Positions 30,142-39,056 of a stretch of DNA of 64,000 nucleotides are shown piece by piece. The position numbers and the translations under genes are program-made. Source of the stretch: Rhizobiales bacterium Ga0077548 (GTDB lineage: Bacteria; Pseudomonadota; Alphaproteobacteria; Rhizobiales; Xanthobacteraceae); assembly GCA_001464215.1 (NCBI GenBank), contig LNEZ01000078.1:1-64000 (forward strand), read 5' to 3'. Every line of letters begins with the position of its first letter. Position 1 is the stretch's first letter. The notes beneath the pieces are model-generated. The model made no database searches. It was not told where the DNA came from and saw only the letters and a list, made by a program, of their open reading frames with translations.

Positions 30142-30230
30142 GCCTGGCTTAACTTCGCCTTAAAGCGAGCCCTTTAAGACTCCTTAACGCGCGCTATTTG
30201 CTGCGCGCGGGCAGCGAAGGCTCTTTATAT

Positions 30231-32324
30231 ATGGGCTGGCTCGGCGGGCGCTCGAAGCGCCGCGAACCGAAAATGAGCGACCGCGGCGGGCGGCTCGATC
30301 TGCGCTTGAGCGCGCGCGATCGCGCGGGTAGCGCTCATTCCGGCTCGGGCCGGTCCTCGCGCAACGATCGCGCACCGAAAAGGCGAAGCACGCGTGGCGG
30401 CAGAGGCCGCGGCCCGATCGGCCGTGCTTTTTATTGGCTGTTCGTGCTCGCGCTCTGGGGCGGCTTCGCGCTTTCGGGTTTGGTCGCGTGGCAATTCACC
30501 AAGCTCCCGCCGATCCAGACGCTGGTGGTGCCGAAGCGGCCGCCGACAATCACGATTGTCGGACTCGATAATAAAGTGATCGCAGTGCGCGGCGAGATGG
30601 CGGGCAAGGAATTGCCGATCAGCGCACTTCCGAAATATCTGCCGCAAGCCTTCGTCGCGATCGAAGACCGGCGCTTTTATTATCACTTCGGCATCGACCC
30701 GATCGGGATTACGCGCGCGATCCTCGTAAATATTACGCGCGGCCGTTTGCGCGAAGGCGGCTCGACGCTGACGCAGCAACTCGCGAAGAACCTGTTTCTG
30801 ACACAGGACCGCACGCTCGAACGCAAATTGCAGGAACTGATCCTCGCCGTTTGGCTTGAGGTGAAATTCTCCAAAGCGCAGATTCTCGAACTCTATCTGA
30901 ACCGCGTGTACTTCGGCTCGGGCGCTTACGGCGTCGAAGCCGCAGCGCAACGCTACTTCGGAAAATCCGCGCGTGCCGTGACGCTTTCCGAAGCTGCGAT
31001 GCTCGCGGGTCTCGTGCGCTCGCCGTCGCGCTTGGCGCCTACGCGTAACCCCGAGCTTGCACAGCAACGTTCGCTGGTCGTGCTGGGTGCGATGGAAGAG
31101 GCGGGCTACATCACGCCGGAAATGCTGAAGCTCGCGCAGAGCCGCCCGCCGAAGATCGCCGCCAATCGCATCGCAGGTTCAGCGGGCTATATCGCCGACT
31201 GGGTGATGGATGCGTTGAACGACTATGTCGGTCAGTTCGATACCGACATCACCGTGCAGACGACGATCGACGCGAGTTTGCAGGCCGCCGCCGAACGCGC
31301 GCTCGCGGAAGAACTTGCAAAGAACGGCGAGAAATTCGGCGTAAGCCAGGGCGCAATCGTTGCGATGGATCCGAATGGCGCGGTGCGCGCGCTGGTCGGC
31401 GGCGCAAATTATAATGACAGCCAGTTCAATCGCGCCGTGTCCGCAAAGCGGCAGCCGGGCTCCGCGTTCAAGCCTTTCGTTTATCTCGCGGCCCTTGAGC
31501 GCGGCTTGACACCGGACAGCGTGCGCGACGACGCGCCTTTGCAAGTGCGCGGCTGGAAGCCGGAGAACTTCACGCAGCAATATTATGGCCCGGTCTCGCT
31601 GCAGACCGCACTTTCGATGTCGCTGAATACGGTCGCGGTGCGCCTTGCGCTCGAAGTCGGGCCGGCGACGGTCGCAAAGACCGCGCAACGTCTCGGCATC
31701 ATTTCCGAGTTGCAGCCGAATGCCTCGCTTGCGCTCGGCACCTCGGAAGTCTCCGTGCTTGAGCTGGTCGGCGCCTATGTGCCGTTCGCAAACGGCGGCA
31801 TCGGCGTGATCCCTCACGTGATCGCACAGGTTCGCGATGCCAAGGGAAAAATTCTCTATGCACGTTCGCAACCGGGCCATGGCCGGGTGATCGCGCCGCC
31901 GCACGTGGCGCAGATGAACCAGATGCTGCAGGAAACGCTTGTAACCGGCACTGCGAAGCGCGCATCGATTGCGAATTGGCCGGCGGCCGGCAAGACCGGT
32001 ACCAGCCAGGATTTTCGCGACGCCTGGTTCGTCGGCTACACCGGCGCGCTCGTTACCGGCGTCTGGCTGGGCAATGACGATTCCTCGCCGACGAAAAAAG
32101 CCTCCGGCAGCAATCTCCCGGTCGAGGTCTGGAACAAGTTCATGCGGGTCGCGCACCAGAATTTGCAGGTGATCGATCTGCCGGGCAGCGGCCAGCAATA
32201 CAGAGATGGACCGCTGATGCCGCCTTCCGATGTCCGCGATAATCGTCGAGAGGACGAGCGTCAGGCCGATCGTGGTATGGACGGCTGGTTCCTCGATCGC
32301 CTTTTCGGTATTCGCAGAAACTGA
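30231..32324 (+). CDS. Class A penicillin-binding protein (PBP1A family)
   Basis: This bifunctional peptidoglycan synthase has 697 residues. A basic cytoplasmic N-terminus (about 1-62, many Arg) is followed by a TM segment (66-90). The glycosyltransferase domain has catalytic Glu145 (AIEDRRFYYHFGID) and GGSTLTQQLAKNLFL. The transpeptidase domain has SAFK (Ser411-Lys414), SLN (464-466) and KTGTS (588-592). The ATG at 30231 is preferred over an upstream TTG (30198). It lies 89 bases after glnD. Confidence 0.92.
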   Translation: MGWLGGRSKRREPKMSDRGGRLDLRLSARDRAGSAHSGSGRSSRNDRAPKRRSTRGGRGRGPIGRAFYWLFVLALWGGFALSGLVAWQFTKLPPIQTLVVPKRPPTITIVGLDNKVIAVRGEMAGKELPISALPKYLPQAFVAIEDRRFYYHFGIDPIGITRAILVNITRGRLREGGSTLTQQLAKNLFLTQDRTLERKLQELILAVWLEVKFSKAQILELYLNRVYFGSGAYGVEAAAQRYFGKSARAVTLSEAAMLAGLVRSPSRLAPTRNPELAQQRSLVVLGAMEEAGYITPEMLKLAQSRPPKIAANRIAGSAGYIADWVMDALNDYVGQFDTDITVQTTIDASLQAAAERALAEELAKNGEKFGVSQGAIVAMDPNGAVRALVGGANYNDSQFNRAVSAKRQPGSAFKPFVYLAALERGLTPDSVRDDAPLQVRGWKPENFTQQYYGPVSLQTALSMSLNTVAVRLALEVGPATVAKTAQRLGIISELQPNASLALGTSEVSVLELVGAYVPFANGGIGVIPHVIAQVRDAKGKILYARSQPGHGRVIAPPHVAQMNQMLQETLVTGTAKRASIANWPAAGKTGTSQDFRDAWFVGYTGALVTGVWLGNDDSSPTKKASGSNLPVEVWNKFMRVAHQNLQVIDLPGSGQQYRDGPLMPPSDVRDNRREDERQADRGMDGWFLDRLFGIRRN

Positions 32325-32326
32325 AC

Positions 32327-32373
32327 GCGTGATCCCCGAAAAGTGTGAAGCGGTTTTCGGAAAAGGATCACGC
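32327..32373. repeat. Dispersed palindromic repeat, copy 2
   Basis: An inverted repeat with end arms GCGTGATCC and GGATCACGC shares the core CCGAAAAGTG and GGTTTTCGGAAAA with copy 1 at 23011-23053. It again lies between two convergent genes, two bases after the PBP stop and four bases before the stop of the next gene. The arm bases differ from copy 1 but keep the pairing, which points to a conserved structure. Confidence 0.85.
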
Positions 32374-32376
32374 TAA

Positions 32377-33138
32377 TCAAGGGCGCGGCTTGCCGTAGCG
32401 ATGCAGTGCGTTGCCGTGCGTGGCCAGCCAAGCTTCGGCGCGGGGCCGTTCCGGCATCATCGAATCCAGAAGATTCCAGAAGCGATCCGAGTGATTGAGC
32501 TCGATCCGGTGCGCGATTTCGTGCGCCGCGAGGTAATCGAGCACGAAATCGGGTGCCAGGATAAGGCGCCATGAGTAAGACAGCGATCCGCTTTCCGAGC
32601 ATGAGCCCCAGCGCGAAGCGCTGTCGCGCAAACCGATTCTGCCGAAGGAAACGGCAATCTTCCCGGCATAAACGCGGCTTGCTTCGGTAAGCGCTTTCTT
32701 CGCTTCGCGCTTGAGAAAATCCGTCACGCGCCGCGAAATATGCGACGTCCTTCCTGCAACGCAGATTAGCGCGTTTCCGCGCTCATCGTGCTCGATCCAC
32801 ACCGTCCCGCGCCCGCGCGGCAAATGCGTGATCCGGTGCGGGATGCCGCGGAACGGAATGATCTCGCCGTCAGCGAACGGCACGATTTCCGGCAGTCGCG
32901 CGAGCTTCGAGGCGATCCAGGCGACATTCTTCTGCGCGAAGTTGTGTGCTTCCGCGAGGTTGCCGCGCTTCGGCATGGTCAGCACGATGTCGCGATAGGC
33001 ATCGCGCACGCGAATGGTGTAGCGCCGCGCGCGTGGGTGACGCACGACTGCGAGTTCATAATTCCGCTCGCCGGAGAAGACCGTCATCTTCTCTGAAGCA
33101 GGTTTTACCTGGAGGTTCAGGAAATTGAGAATCCGCAT
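32377..33138 (-). CDS. YgjP-like M48-family zinc metallopeptidase (SprT/WLM-like)
   Basis: The 253-residue protein has the zinc motif HEIAH (residues 206-210) with a third ligand His216 in LNHSDRFWNLLDSMMP, plus the family block RWGSCSESGSLSYSWRLILA. This is the DUF45/YgjP family, whose cellular role is not settled. I chose the ATG at 33138. A further in-frame ATG (MTVFSGERNYELAVVRH) 17 codons on is also possible. Confidence 0.85.
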   Translation of the reverse strand: MRILNFLNLQVKPASEKMTVFSGERNYELAVVRHPRARRYTIRVRDAYRDIVLTMPKRGNLAEAHNFAQKNVAWIASKLARLPEIVPFADGEIIPFRGIPHRITHLPRGRGTVWIEHDERGNALICVAGRTSHISRRVTDFLKREAKKALTEASRVYAGKIAVSFGRIGLRDSASRWGSCSESGSLSYSWRLILAPDFVLDYLAAHEIAHRIELNHSDRFWNLLDSMMPERPRAEAWLATHGNALHRYGKPRP

Positions 33139-33214
33139 CGCCGCCACTGCAAAGTGATTCGCTGGCGACAACCAAGGGAGCGCCAACGGCGGCTTAAGGC
33201 AAGTGGAGTTTGCG

Positions 33215-34561
33215 CTAGCGGGGTTTTATCCGGGGCGAGGCGCTGGAACCGTCGGCGTAGTTCACGTTGTTGGACAACACGAAATCCGAGATTCGCGGCG
33301 CGATTTCGGCCCGGAAGCGCGAGCCGTTGAAGACGCCGTAATGGCCGACTTTCGGCTGCACGTAATGGACTTTCTTGTCCGCGGGAATGTTCGTGCAGAG
33401 GTCGTGCGTCGCCTTGGTCTGCCCGAGCCCGGAAATATCGTCGTTCTCGCCTTCGATGGTAAGCAGCGCCGTGCGGCGTATCAGCGACGGGTCGACCGGC
33501 TTGTCGCGGTGCTTGAAGGTGCCGTTCGGCAAGTCGTGGCGCACGAAAACCCTCTCTACGGTCTGTAGATAAAACTCGGCGGTGAGGTCCATCACCGCGA
33601 GATACTCGTCGTAGAATTCCTGATGCTTCTTCGCTGAGTCGCCGTCGCCTTCAACCAGATTGTTGAAGAGTTCGCGATGCGCCTCCATATGCCGGTCGAA
33701 ATTCATGCCGATGAACCCGCCAAGCTGCAAAAAGCCCGGATAGACCTCGCGCATGAAACCGGCGTGCGGGAACGGCACTTTGGTGATGACGTGCGTGCGG
33801 AACCAGTTCATGCCGCGCTCTTCCGCGAGCTTGTTCACGGCAGTCGGGCTTTTGCGGGTATCGATCGGGCCGCCCATCAGCGTCATCGAGAACGGCACAT
33901 AAGGATCGTTCTCGGCCTCCATGCGCGAAACCGCGGCCAGCACCGGCACCGAAGGCTGGCAGACGGCAATCGCATGGGCGCCGATGCCGAGCCAGTGGAA
34001 CATACTGATGACGTAGTCGATGTAGTCGTCGAGATCGAACGGGCCGTCGGTAAGCGGCACCATGCGCGCATCGGTCCAGTCGGTGATGTAGACTTCGTGG
34101 TTCGGCAGGAACGCTTCGACGGTCCCGCGAAGCAGGGTCGCGTAATGTCCCGACATCGGCGCCACGATCAGGAGCCGCGGCTGCGGGCGTTTCGGCGCGT
34201 GCTCGAAATGCCGCTCGAAGTGCAGCAATTTGCAGAACGGGCGCTCCCAGACTGGCTTGATCGTAACCGGCACGCGCTCGCCGCCGACCAGCGCAGAGTC
34301 GATGTGCCAGTCCGGTTTCGAGTAGCGGCGCGTGGTGCGCTCGAAGAGCTCTGCCGCCGCCGCCATGTTCTTCCCGAAGTCGGTTTGCGAAAACGGGTTC
34401 AGCGGGTTCTTGAAATAGAGCTTGGTCGCGTCGGCCAGCGCGCGCGACGGATTGAGCGCCGCCTGGCCCCACTCGTAAAACCAGTAAAGCGGCGTTGCGA
34501 GCGCGGGCCCGTGCGTCTGATCCGGAAGCTCCGGGGGGCGGCCAAATTCACCGATCGGCAT
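33215..34561 (-). CDS. phaZ: Intracellular polyhydroxyalkanoate depolymerase
   Basis: The 448-residue enzyme mobilises PHB granules. The family N-terminus PLYWFYEWGQAALNPSRALA, the catalytic nucleophile Cys201 (AVCQPSVPVLAA), LMGGPIDTRKSPTAVNKLAE and the C-terminal His in VGHYGVFNGSRFR match PhaZ1/PhaZa of rhizobia and Cupriavidus. It implies the cell stores PHA. No phaC or phaP is in the window. An inverted repeat (34580-34596) lies in its leader. Confidence 0.93.
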   Translation of the reverse strand: MPIGEFGRPPELPDQTHGPALATPLYWFYEWGQAALNPSRALADATKLYFKNPLNPFSQTDFGKNMAAAAELFERTTRRYSKPDWHIDSALVGGERVPVTIKPVWERPFCKLLHFERHFEHAPKRPQPRLLIVAPMSGHYATLLRGTVEAFLPNHEVYITDWTDARMVPLTDGPFDLDDYIDYVISMFHWLGIGAHAIAVCQPSVPVLAAVSRMEAENDPYVPFSMTLMGGPIDTRKSPTAVNKLAEERGMNWFRTHVITKVPFPHAGFMREVYPGFLQLGGFIGMNFDRHMEAHRELFNNLVEGDGDSAKKHQEFYDEYLAVMDLTAEFYLQTVERVFVRHDLPNGTFKHRDKPVDPSLIRRTALLTIEGENDDISGLGQTKATHDLCTNIPADKKVHYVQPKVGHYGVFNGSRFRAEIAPRISDFVLSNNVNYADGSSASPRIKPR

Positions 34562-34647
34562 GAAATCGTGAGCCTTTTCAACGCCGAAATTTTCGGCGCG
34601 GGACCCTGTGACGTTTTTCTGACGAGGTCAAATCCCCGGCACTTTAG

Positions 34648-35463
34648 TTATTCGCCCACGCTTAACAGCGAACCCATGCGCTTCGACGAATGCATGAGCT
34701 TCATAAACCCCCAGCCGGCGAGCGTGATCCAGACGATGTTCAGCGCGAGCGCCCAGAGCATCAGATCGGCGCGGAACGCATTTTCCAGTACCAGCGCCCG
34801 CATTCCTTCGAATACGGCCGTCGGCGGCAGCGCCCAGGAAATCGGTTGCAGCCAGACCGGCAAGGTCGCGACCGGATAGTAAACGCAGGTCAAGGGCAGA
34901 AACAGAAACATGATCGACCAGGTAAGTCCTTCGGCACCTAGCCCGTTGCGCAGCACAAGCCCCGCGCAGAGCAGGCCTATCGCCCAGCTTGTCAGAAGCA
35001 GATTGGCGAAGAACGCACCGAGCGCGAAGCCAAGGCCCCAGAAGTTAAATCCGAAGAAGTACATTGCGAGGAACGTGACAGGCACAACACCGATGATGAG
35101 CCGGATCACGCTCATCGTAATCATCGAGAGCACGAATTCGATCGGCCGGAGCGGCGAGATCATGAGATTCGCGAGATTGCGCGACCACATCTCTTCGAGG
35201 AACGAGAAGGAAAATCCAAGCTGCCCGCGGAACAGAATATCCCACAGGAGAACGGCGGCGAGGAATGTGCCCGCGGCGGTAGCCAACAGCCCGGTCTGCT
35301 TCGCCATGAAGCTTTGCAGGAACCCCCACATTAACATTTGCACGAGCGGCCAGTAGATCAGCTCCAGCAAACGCGGCCAGGACGAGCGCAACAGATACCA
35401 GTGCCGCATCACCATCGCGAAAATGCGCGAGAACGAAAACGCAGGGGAGGTGGCAGCGCTCAT
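34648..35463 (-). CDS. ABC-2 type exporter permease
   Basis: The 271-residue membrane protein has six hydrophobic segments and the ABC2_membrane signature (LTWSIMFLFLPLTCVYYPVA, then LPVWLQPISWALPPTAVFEG). Its ATG overlaps the stop of the ATPase gene by four bases (ATGA), so the two make one exporter. The substrate is unknown; related pairs include NodIJ-like and YadGH-like systems. Confidence 0.87.
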   Translation of the reverse strand: MSAATSPAFSFSRIFAMVMRHWYLLRSSWPRLLELIYWPLVQMLMWGFLQSFMAKQTGLLATAAGTFLAAVLLWDILFRGQLGFSFSFLEEMWSRNLANLMISPLRPIEFVLSMITMSVIRLIIGVVPVTFLAMYFFGFNFWGLGFALGAFFANLLLTSWAIGLLCAGLVLRNGLGAEGLTWSIMFLFLPLTCVYYPVATLPVWLQPISWALPPTAVFEGMRALVLENAFRADLMLWALALNIVWITLAGWGFMKLMHSSKRMGSLLSVGE

Positions 35464-36227
35464 TGCGCGGTCTCCTTGTTTGCCGCACCACGGCCGCGCG
35501 CAATGTCGAGGAAAACTTCTTCCAGATTCTGCCGCCCGTAGCGTGCGACCAGCTTTGCCGGCGCATCGTCGTCCACGATCTTCCCGCGCTTCATCATGAG
35601 CACGCGGTCGCAGAGCCGCTCGACTTCGCCCATGTTGTGGGACGCAAGCAGGATCGTCGCATTCTTGTTTTCGCGGTAGCGCTCGAGATGCCCTCTGATC
35701 CAGTCGGCGGTATCGGGGTCAAGCGATGCGGTCGGCTCGTCAAGAATGAGAATGTCCGGCTCGTTGATCAGTGCTTTCGCAAGCGCGACCCGCGTCTTCT
35801 GTCCGGCCGAAAGTTTTCCGGAAGCACGGTCGACGAAATCTTTCAGGTCCAGATCAGTCGCGAGCCGCGCGATGCGCTCGGCGATATTTTTCACGCCATA
35901 GAGTCTGCCGAACACGGAGAGGTTCTGGCGCACCGTCAGCCGGTGTGGAAGATCGACATAGGGGCTCTCGAAATTCATTCGGTGCAGCACGCGATAGGCA
36001 TCGCGCGCCATGTCGAAACCGAGCACGTTGACGCGGCCCGCAGTCGGCGCCACCAGCGACAGGATCATACCGATGGTGGTGGTTTTGCCGGCGCCATTGC
36101 CGCCGAGCAGTCCCGTCACGGTTCCGGCTGCAATGCTGAAAGAAATCCCGTCCACGGCGATGGCGTCGCCGTAGCGCTTGGTCAGGCGGTCGGCTTCGAT
36201 CGCCGGCGGGGAAACATTCACATTCAT
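35460..36227 (-). CDS. ABC-2 type exporter ATP-binding protein
   Basis: The 255-residue ATPase has Walker A LLGGNGAGKTTTIGM, the signature KLSAGQKTRVALAKAL and Walker B ILILDEPTASLDPDTADWI. The start is the ATG at 36227 (MNVNVSPPAIEADRLTKRYG); the frame to 36266 adds 13 weak residues. It is divergent from regB, 126 bases away, and could share regulation with it. Confidence 0.88.
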   Translation of the reverse strand: MNVNVSPPAIEADRLTKRYGDAIAVDGISFSIAAGTVTGLLGGNGAGKTTTIGMILSLVAPTAGRVNVLGFDMARDAYRVLHRMNFESPYVDLPHRLTVRQNLSVFGRLYGVKNIAERIARLATDLDLKDFVDRASGKLSAGQKTRVALAKALINEPDILILDEPTASLDPDTADWIRGHLERYRENKNATILLASHNMGEVERLCDRVLMMKRGKIVDDDAPAKLVARYGRQNLEEVFLDIARGRGAANKETAQ

Positions 36228-36353
36228 GCTTAGGGGTGCGTCGGACGCGGTTCCGTCGGGGGCCATTATAACTAGCCGCGCCTTCTAGCCGAAATGGGGC
36301 GATGCCGTGCGTAAAATCTCGTCGGCGGGCGCCGAAACGCCTAGACTGGCGGC

Positions 36354-37730
36354 ATGACAGACCTGCGCTACCGCGAAACCGGACCGCATCATTTCGGCAT
36401 CAGCCTGAATGCGCTGATCAACCTGCGCTGGCTCGCGATTGCTGGCCAGACGCTGGCGCTTGCGATCGTCGAATGGGGCCTCGATTTCTCTTTGCCAGCG
36501 GTTCCTGCATTTGCGGTGGTCGGCATCACGGTTGTGGTCAATGTCGCGCTTCGGCTCGGTTACGCCTCGACCTACCGCCTATCCGACAAGGAAGCGGGTG
36601 CGCTGCTTGCCTTCGACATCGTGCAGCTTGCGATGCTGCTTTATCTCACCGGCGGTCTGGTCAATCCGTTCAGCATTCTGTTTCTCGCGCCGGTGCTGAT
36701 TTCGGCAATGGCGCTGAAGCCACGCACCACGCTTCTGCTGGGCGCGTTGGTTGTTGCGGTCTCGACCATGCTCGCGGTGCATTCGCATCCGCTGCCGTGG
36801 CGCGGCGAGCCGATCATCCTGCCGCCGCAATATATCGTCGGCATCTGGGCCTCGATCGTGGTCTCGGTCTCTTTCATTGGCGCTTATGCCTGGCGCGTTG
36901 CCGAAGAAACCCGAAAGCTCTCCGACGCGCTGGCCGCGACCGAACTCGTGCTCGCGCGCGAACAGCAGATCACCGCGATCGACGGGCTTGCTGCCGCCGC
37001 CGCGCACGAACTCGGCACGCCGCTTGCGACGATTGCGCTTGTCGTGCGCGAACTCGAACGCGCAATGCCGGAGAACTCGCCGCATGGCGCTGACATCAAA
37101 CTCCTCCGCCAGCAGACCGAACGCTGCCGTACGATTTTGCGCACGCTCACTTCGTTGGAGTCCGGTCTTGCACCTTTCGACCGGATCACGCTCTCGCATA
37201 TTGTGGAAGAGGTTGTCTCGCCGCTTCGCGATCTCGATACCGATTTCGAGATCCGCTTTCCGGACGACCGCTCGCGCGAGCCGGTGGTCGCGCGCAATCC
37301 CGCAGTTCTTTATGGACTCGAGAGCATCGTTGAGAACGCCGCCGACTTCGCGAAAGAGAAAGTGCTGATCGAGGCGAGCTGGGACGAGAACGAAGTGAAC
37401 ATTGCTGTCTCGGATGACGGCCCCGGCTTCGCACCCGAAGTCATCGGCCGCATCGGCGAGCCTTATTTGCGCGCGCGCGGTCAAAGCCTGTTGAGAAAGG
37501 GAAAAGGCGGCGACGAAGCAGGCCTCGGCCTTGGCTTCTTCATCGCGAAGACGTTGCTCGAGCGCGGCGGTGGAACTTTGCGGGTTGAAAATCGCGTGGC
37601 ACCAGCAACCGGAGCCGTCGTTCGCTTGCATTGGCGCAGGGATGCGCTTGAGCGCAGCGACGCTGCAACCGGAACGCGCACAAAAGGCGAATCCGCACCT
37701 TCCCTTGCCACGGAGGCCGGGGCGCACTAA
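36354..37730 (+). CDS. regB: Redox sensor histidine kinase RegB/PrrB/ActS
   Basis: The 458-residue kinase has six N-terminal membrane segments (about residues 22-182) with the ubiquinone-binding heptapeptide GGLVNPF (100-106). The phospho-acceptor His218 lies in AAAAHELGTPLATIAL and the redox-active Cys258 in QTERCRTILRTL. The HATPase domain shows IVENAADFA (N box) and SDDGPGFA (G1). RegB senses the quinone pool and controls respiration, nitrogen and carbon fixation genes. senC and hvrA, frequent neighbours elsewhere, are absent. Confidence 0.93.
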   Translation: MTDLRYRETGPHHFGISLNALINLRWLAIAGQTLALAIVEWGLDFSLPAVPAFAVVGITVVVNVALRLGYASTYRLSDKEAGALLAFDIVQLAMLLYLTGGLVNPFSILFLAPVLISAMALKPRTTLLLGALVVAVSTMLAVHSHPLPWRGEPIILPPQYIVGIWASIVVSVSFIGAYAWRVAEETRKLSDALAATELVLAREQQITAIDGLAAAAAHELGTPLATIALVVRELERAMPENSPHGADIKLLRQQTERCRTILRTLTSLESGLAPFDRITLSHIVEEVVSPLRDLDTDFEIRFPDDRSREPVVARNPAVLYGLESIVENAADFAKEKVLIEASWDENEVNIAVSDDGPGFAPEVIGRIGEPYLRARGQSLLRKGKGGDEAGLGLGFFIAKTLLERGGGTLRVENRVAPATGAVVRLHWRRDALERSDAATGTRTKGESAPSLATEAGAH

Positions 37731-37813
37731 ATGTCGCAGGGAGCGGCTAGGCCCGCTTTTCAGACACTTCCCAGCGGGCAAGTAAGCGGCGCTTTGGCGC
37801 CGCGGAGTGAGAC

Positions 37814-38383
37814 ATGGAGCATTCTGCGATGGCCGCAGCCAGCGCCAACGGCCTTGGCGCCGACAAGCAACTTCTGATCGTCGATGATGACAAGCCGTTC
37901 CTGGAACGCCTCGCACGCGCCATGGAAGGCCGCGGTTTCGAGGTTTCGACCGCTGACTCGATCGCTGACGGCCTTGCCCGCGTGAAGGATAATCCGCCGG
38001 CCTATGCGGTAGTCGATATGCGTCTCGGCGACGGTAACGGCCTCGACGTGATCTCGGCGCTGAAAGAAAAGCGGCCCGAGGCGCGTGGTATCGTACTCAC
38101 GGGCTACGGCAACATCGCGACTGCCGTCACCGCGATAAAACTCGGCGCGGTCGATTATCTCGCGAAGCCCGTGGACGCCGACGACATTTATGCGGCGTTG
38201 ACTGCGACGGGCGGCGAGAAGGCACCGCCGCCGGAAAAGCCGATGTCGGCCGATCGCGTGCGCTGGGAGCATATCCAGCGCGTTTACGAACTTTGCGAGC
38301 GCAATGTTTCGGAGACCGCGCGGCGGCTGAATATGCATCGCCGCACCTTGCAGCGGATTTTAGCCAAGCGCGCGCCGCGCTAA
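37814..38383 (+). CDS. regA: Response regulator RegA/PrrA/ActR
   Basis: The 189-residue partner of RegB has a receiver domain with the acidic pocket DDD (24-26), phospho-acceptor Asp68 (VVDMRLGDGNGLDV) and Lys in LAKPVDADDIYA. A Pro-rich linker (APPPEKPMS) leads to a Fis-type HTH (NVSETARRLNMHRRTLQRIL). It starts 83 bases after regB. The final stop is one base away from the convergent mmcB stop. Confidence 0.93.
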   Translation: MEHSAMAAASANGLGADKQLLIVDDDKPFLERLARAMEGRGFEVSTADSIADGLARVKDNPPAYAVVDMRLGDGNGLDVISALKEKRPEARGIVLTGYGNIATAVTAIKLGAVDYLAKPVDADDIYAALTATGGEKAPPPEKPMSADRVRWEHIQRVYELCERNVSETARRLNMHRRTLQRILAKRAPR

Positions 38384-38384
38384 C

Positions 38385-38864
38385 TCAAAAAAGCTCTGCC
38401 TGGATCTTCGGGTCGTTGATCGCGCTTAAACGCGACGACGAAATGCGTGCGATTCTGAGCATCACCGCTTTGCGGCTCGCGGCGGCAAGCGGATGCGGAA
38501 GGGCCTCGCGCAAGATCGCCCCGCCATAGCCATCGACGACCATCAGTCCGGCTTCATGGGGAATGACTTCCTGCGGGAAGTCGCAATCGACCGCGAAAAA
38601 CAGCCGATCGCAATGCTTGCGATACTCTTCCCATTTCTGGTCGGTGCGGAAGTCATTGAGACACGACTTCACTTCCACGATCCAGATTTCGGCGGAAGGC
38701 CCGACCGCTACGATATCCGCGCGCCGGCCCGAGGGCAGCGGCAATTCGGTGGTCGCGGCATAACCCATCGAGTGTAAAAGCCGAACCGTCCCGCGGCAGA
38801 TCGTTCGCGCCGGCGCGAAATTGTTTTGGCTGAAAAGCGGCGGGACCGGGACCGGATTTGTCAT
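38385..38864 (-). CDS. MmcB-family DNA repair protein
   Basis: The 159-residue protein matches the alphaproteobacterial MmcB family (PD-(D/E)XK nuclease-like), with PLPSGRRADIVAVGP and IWIVEVKSCLNDFRTDQKW, which supplies the D...ExK core. Caulobacter MmcB belongs to the LexA regulon and links to ImuB/DnaE2 mutagenesis. The ATG at 38864 is chosen; the longer frame to 39029 is unconserved. No clear LexA box (GTTC-N7-GTTC) was found upstream. Confidence 0.85.
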   Translation of the reverse strand: MTNPVPVPPLFSQNNFAPARTICRGTVRLLHSMGYAATTELPLPSGRRADIVAVGPSAEIWIVEVKSCLNDFRTDQKWEEYRKHCDRLFFAVDCDFPQEVIPHEAGLMVVDGYGGAILREALPHPLAAASRKAVMLRIARISSSRLSAINDPKIQAELF

Positions 38865-39056
38865 GGCAACTGCCGCGACTCTAACAACCCTTTGCTTCCC
38901 GCGAAACCGCGAAAAACTCCGGCAGGCATCTTGACCTGAAGCGTCGCGAATTTTGCCATACCCGCGCCAGTCCGCCGCCGCGGTTCCATCTCCCTTCAGC
39001 CCGCATCGCGCCTGAGCATCCCCGCGCAACTTCAGGTTCCTTTGGGAGAGGGTTTC

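Noticed and set aside
38865-39056. LexA box upstream of mmcB
   Set aside because: The GTTC-N7-GTTC pattern of alphaproteobacterial LexA was not found in this spacer.
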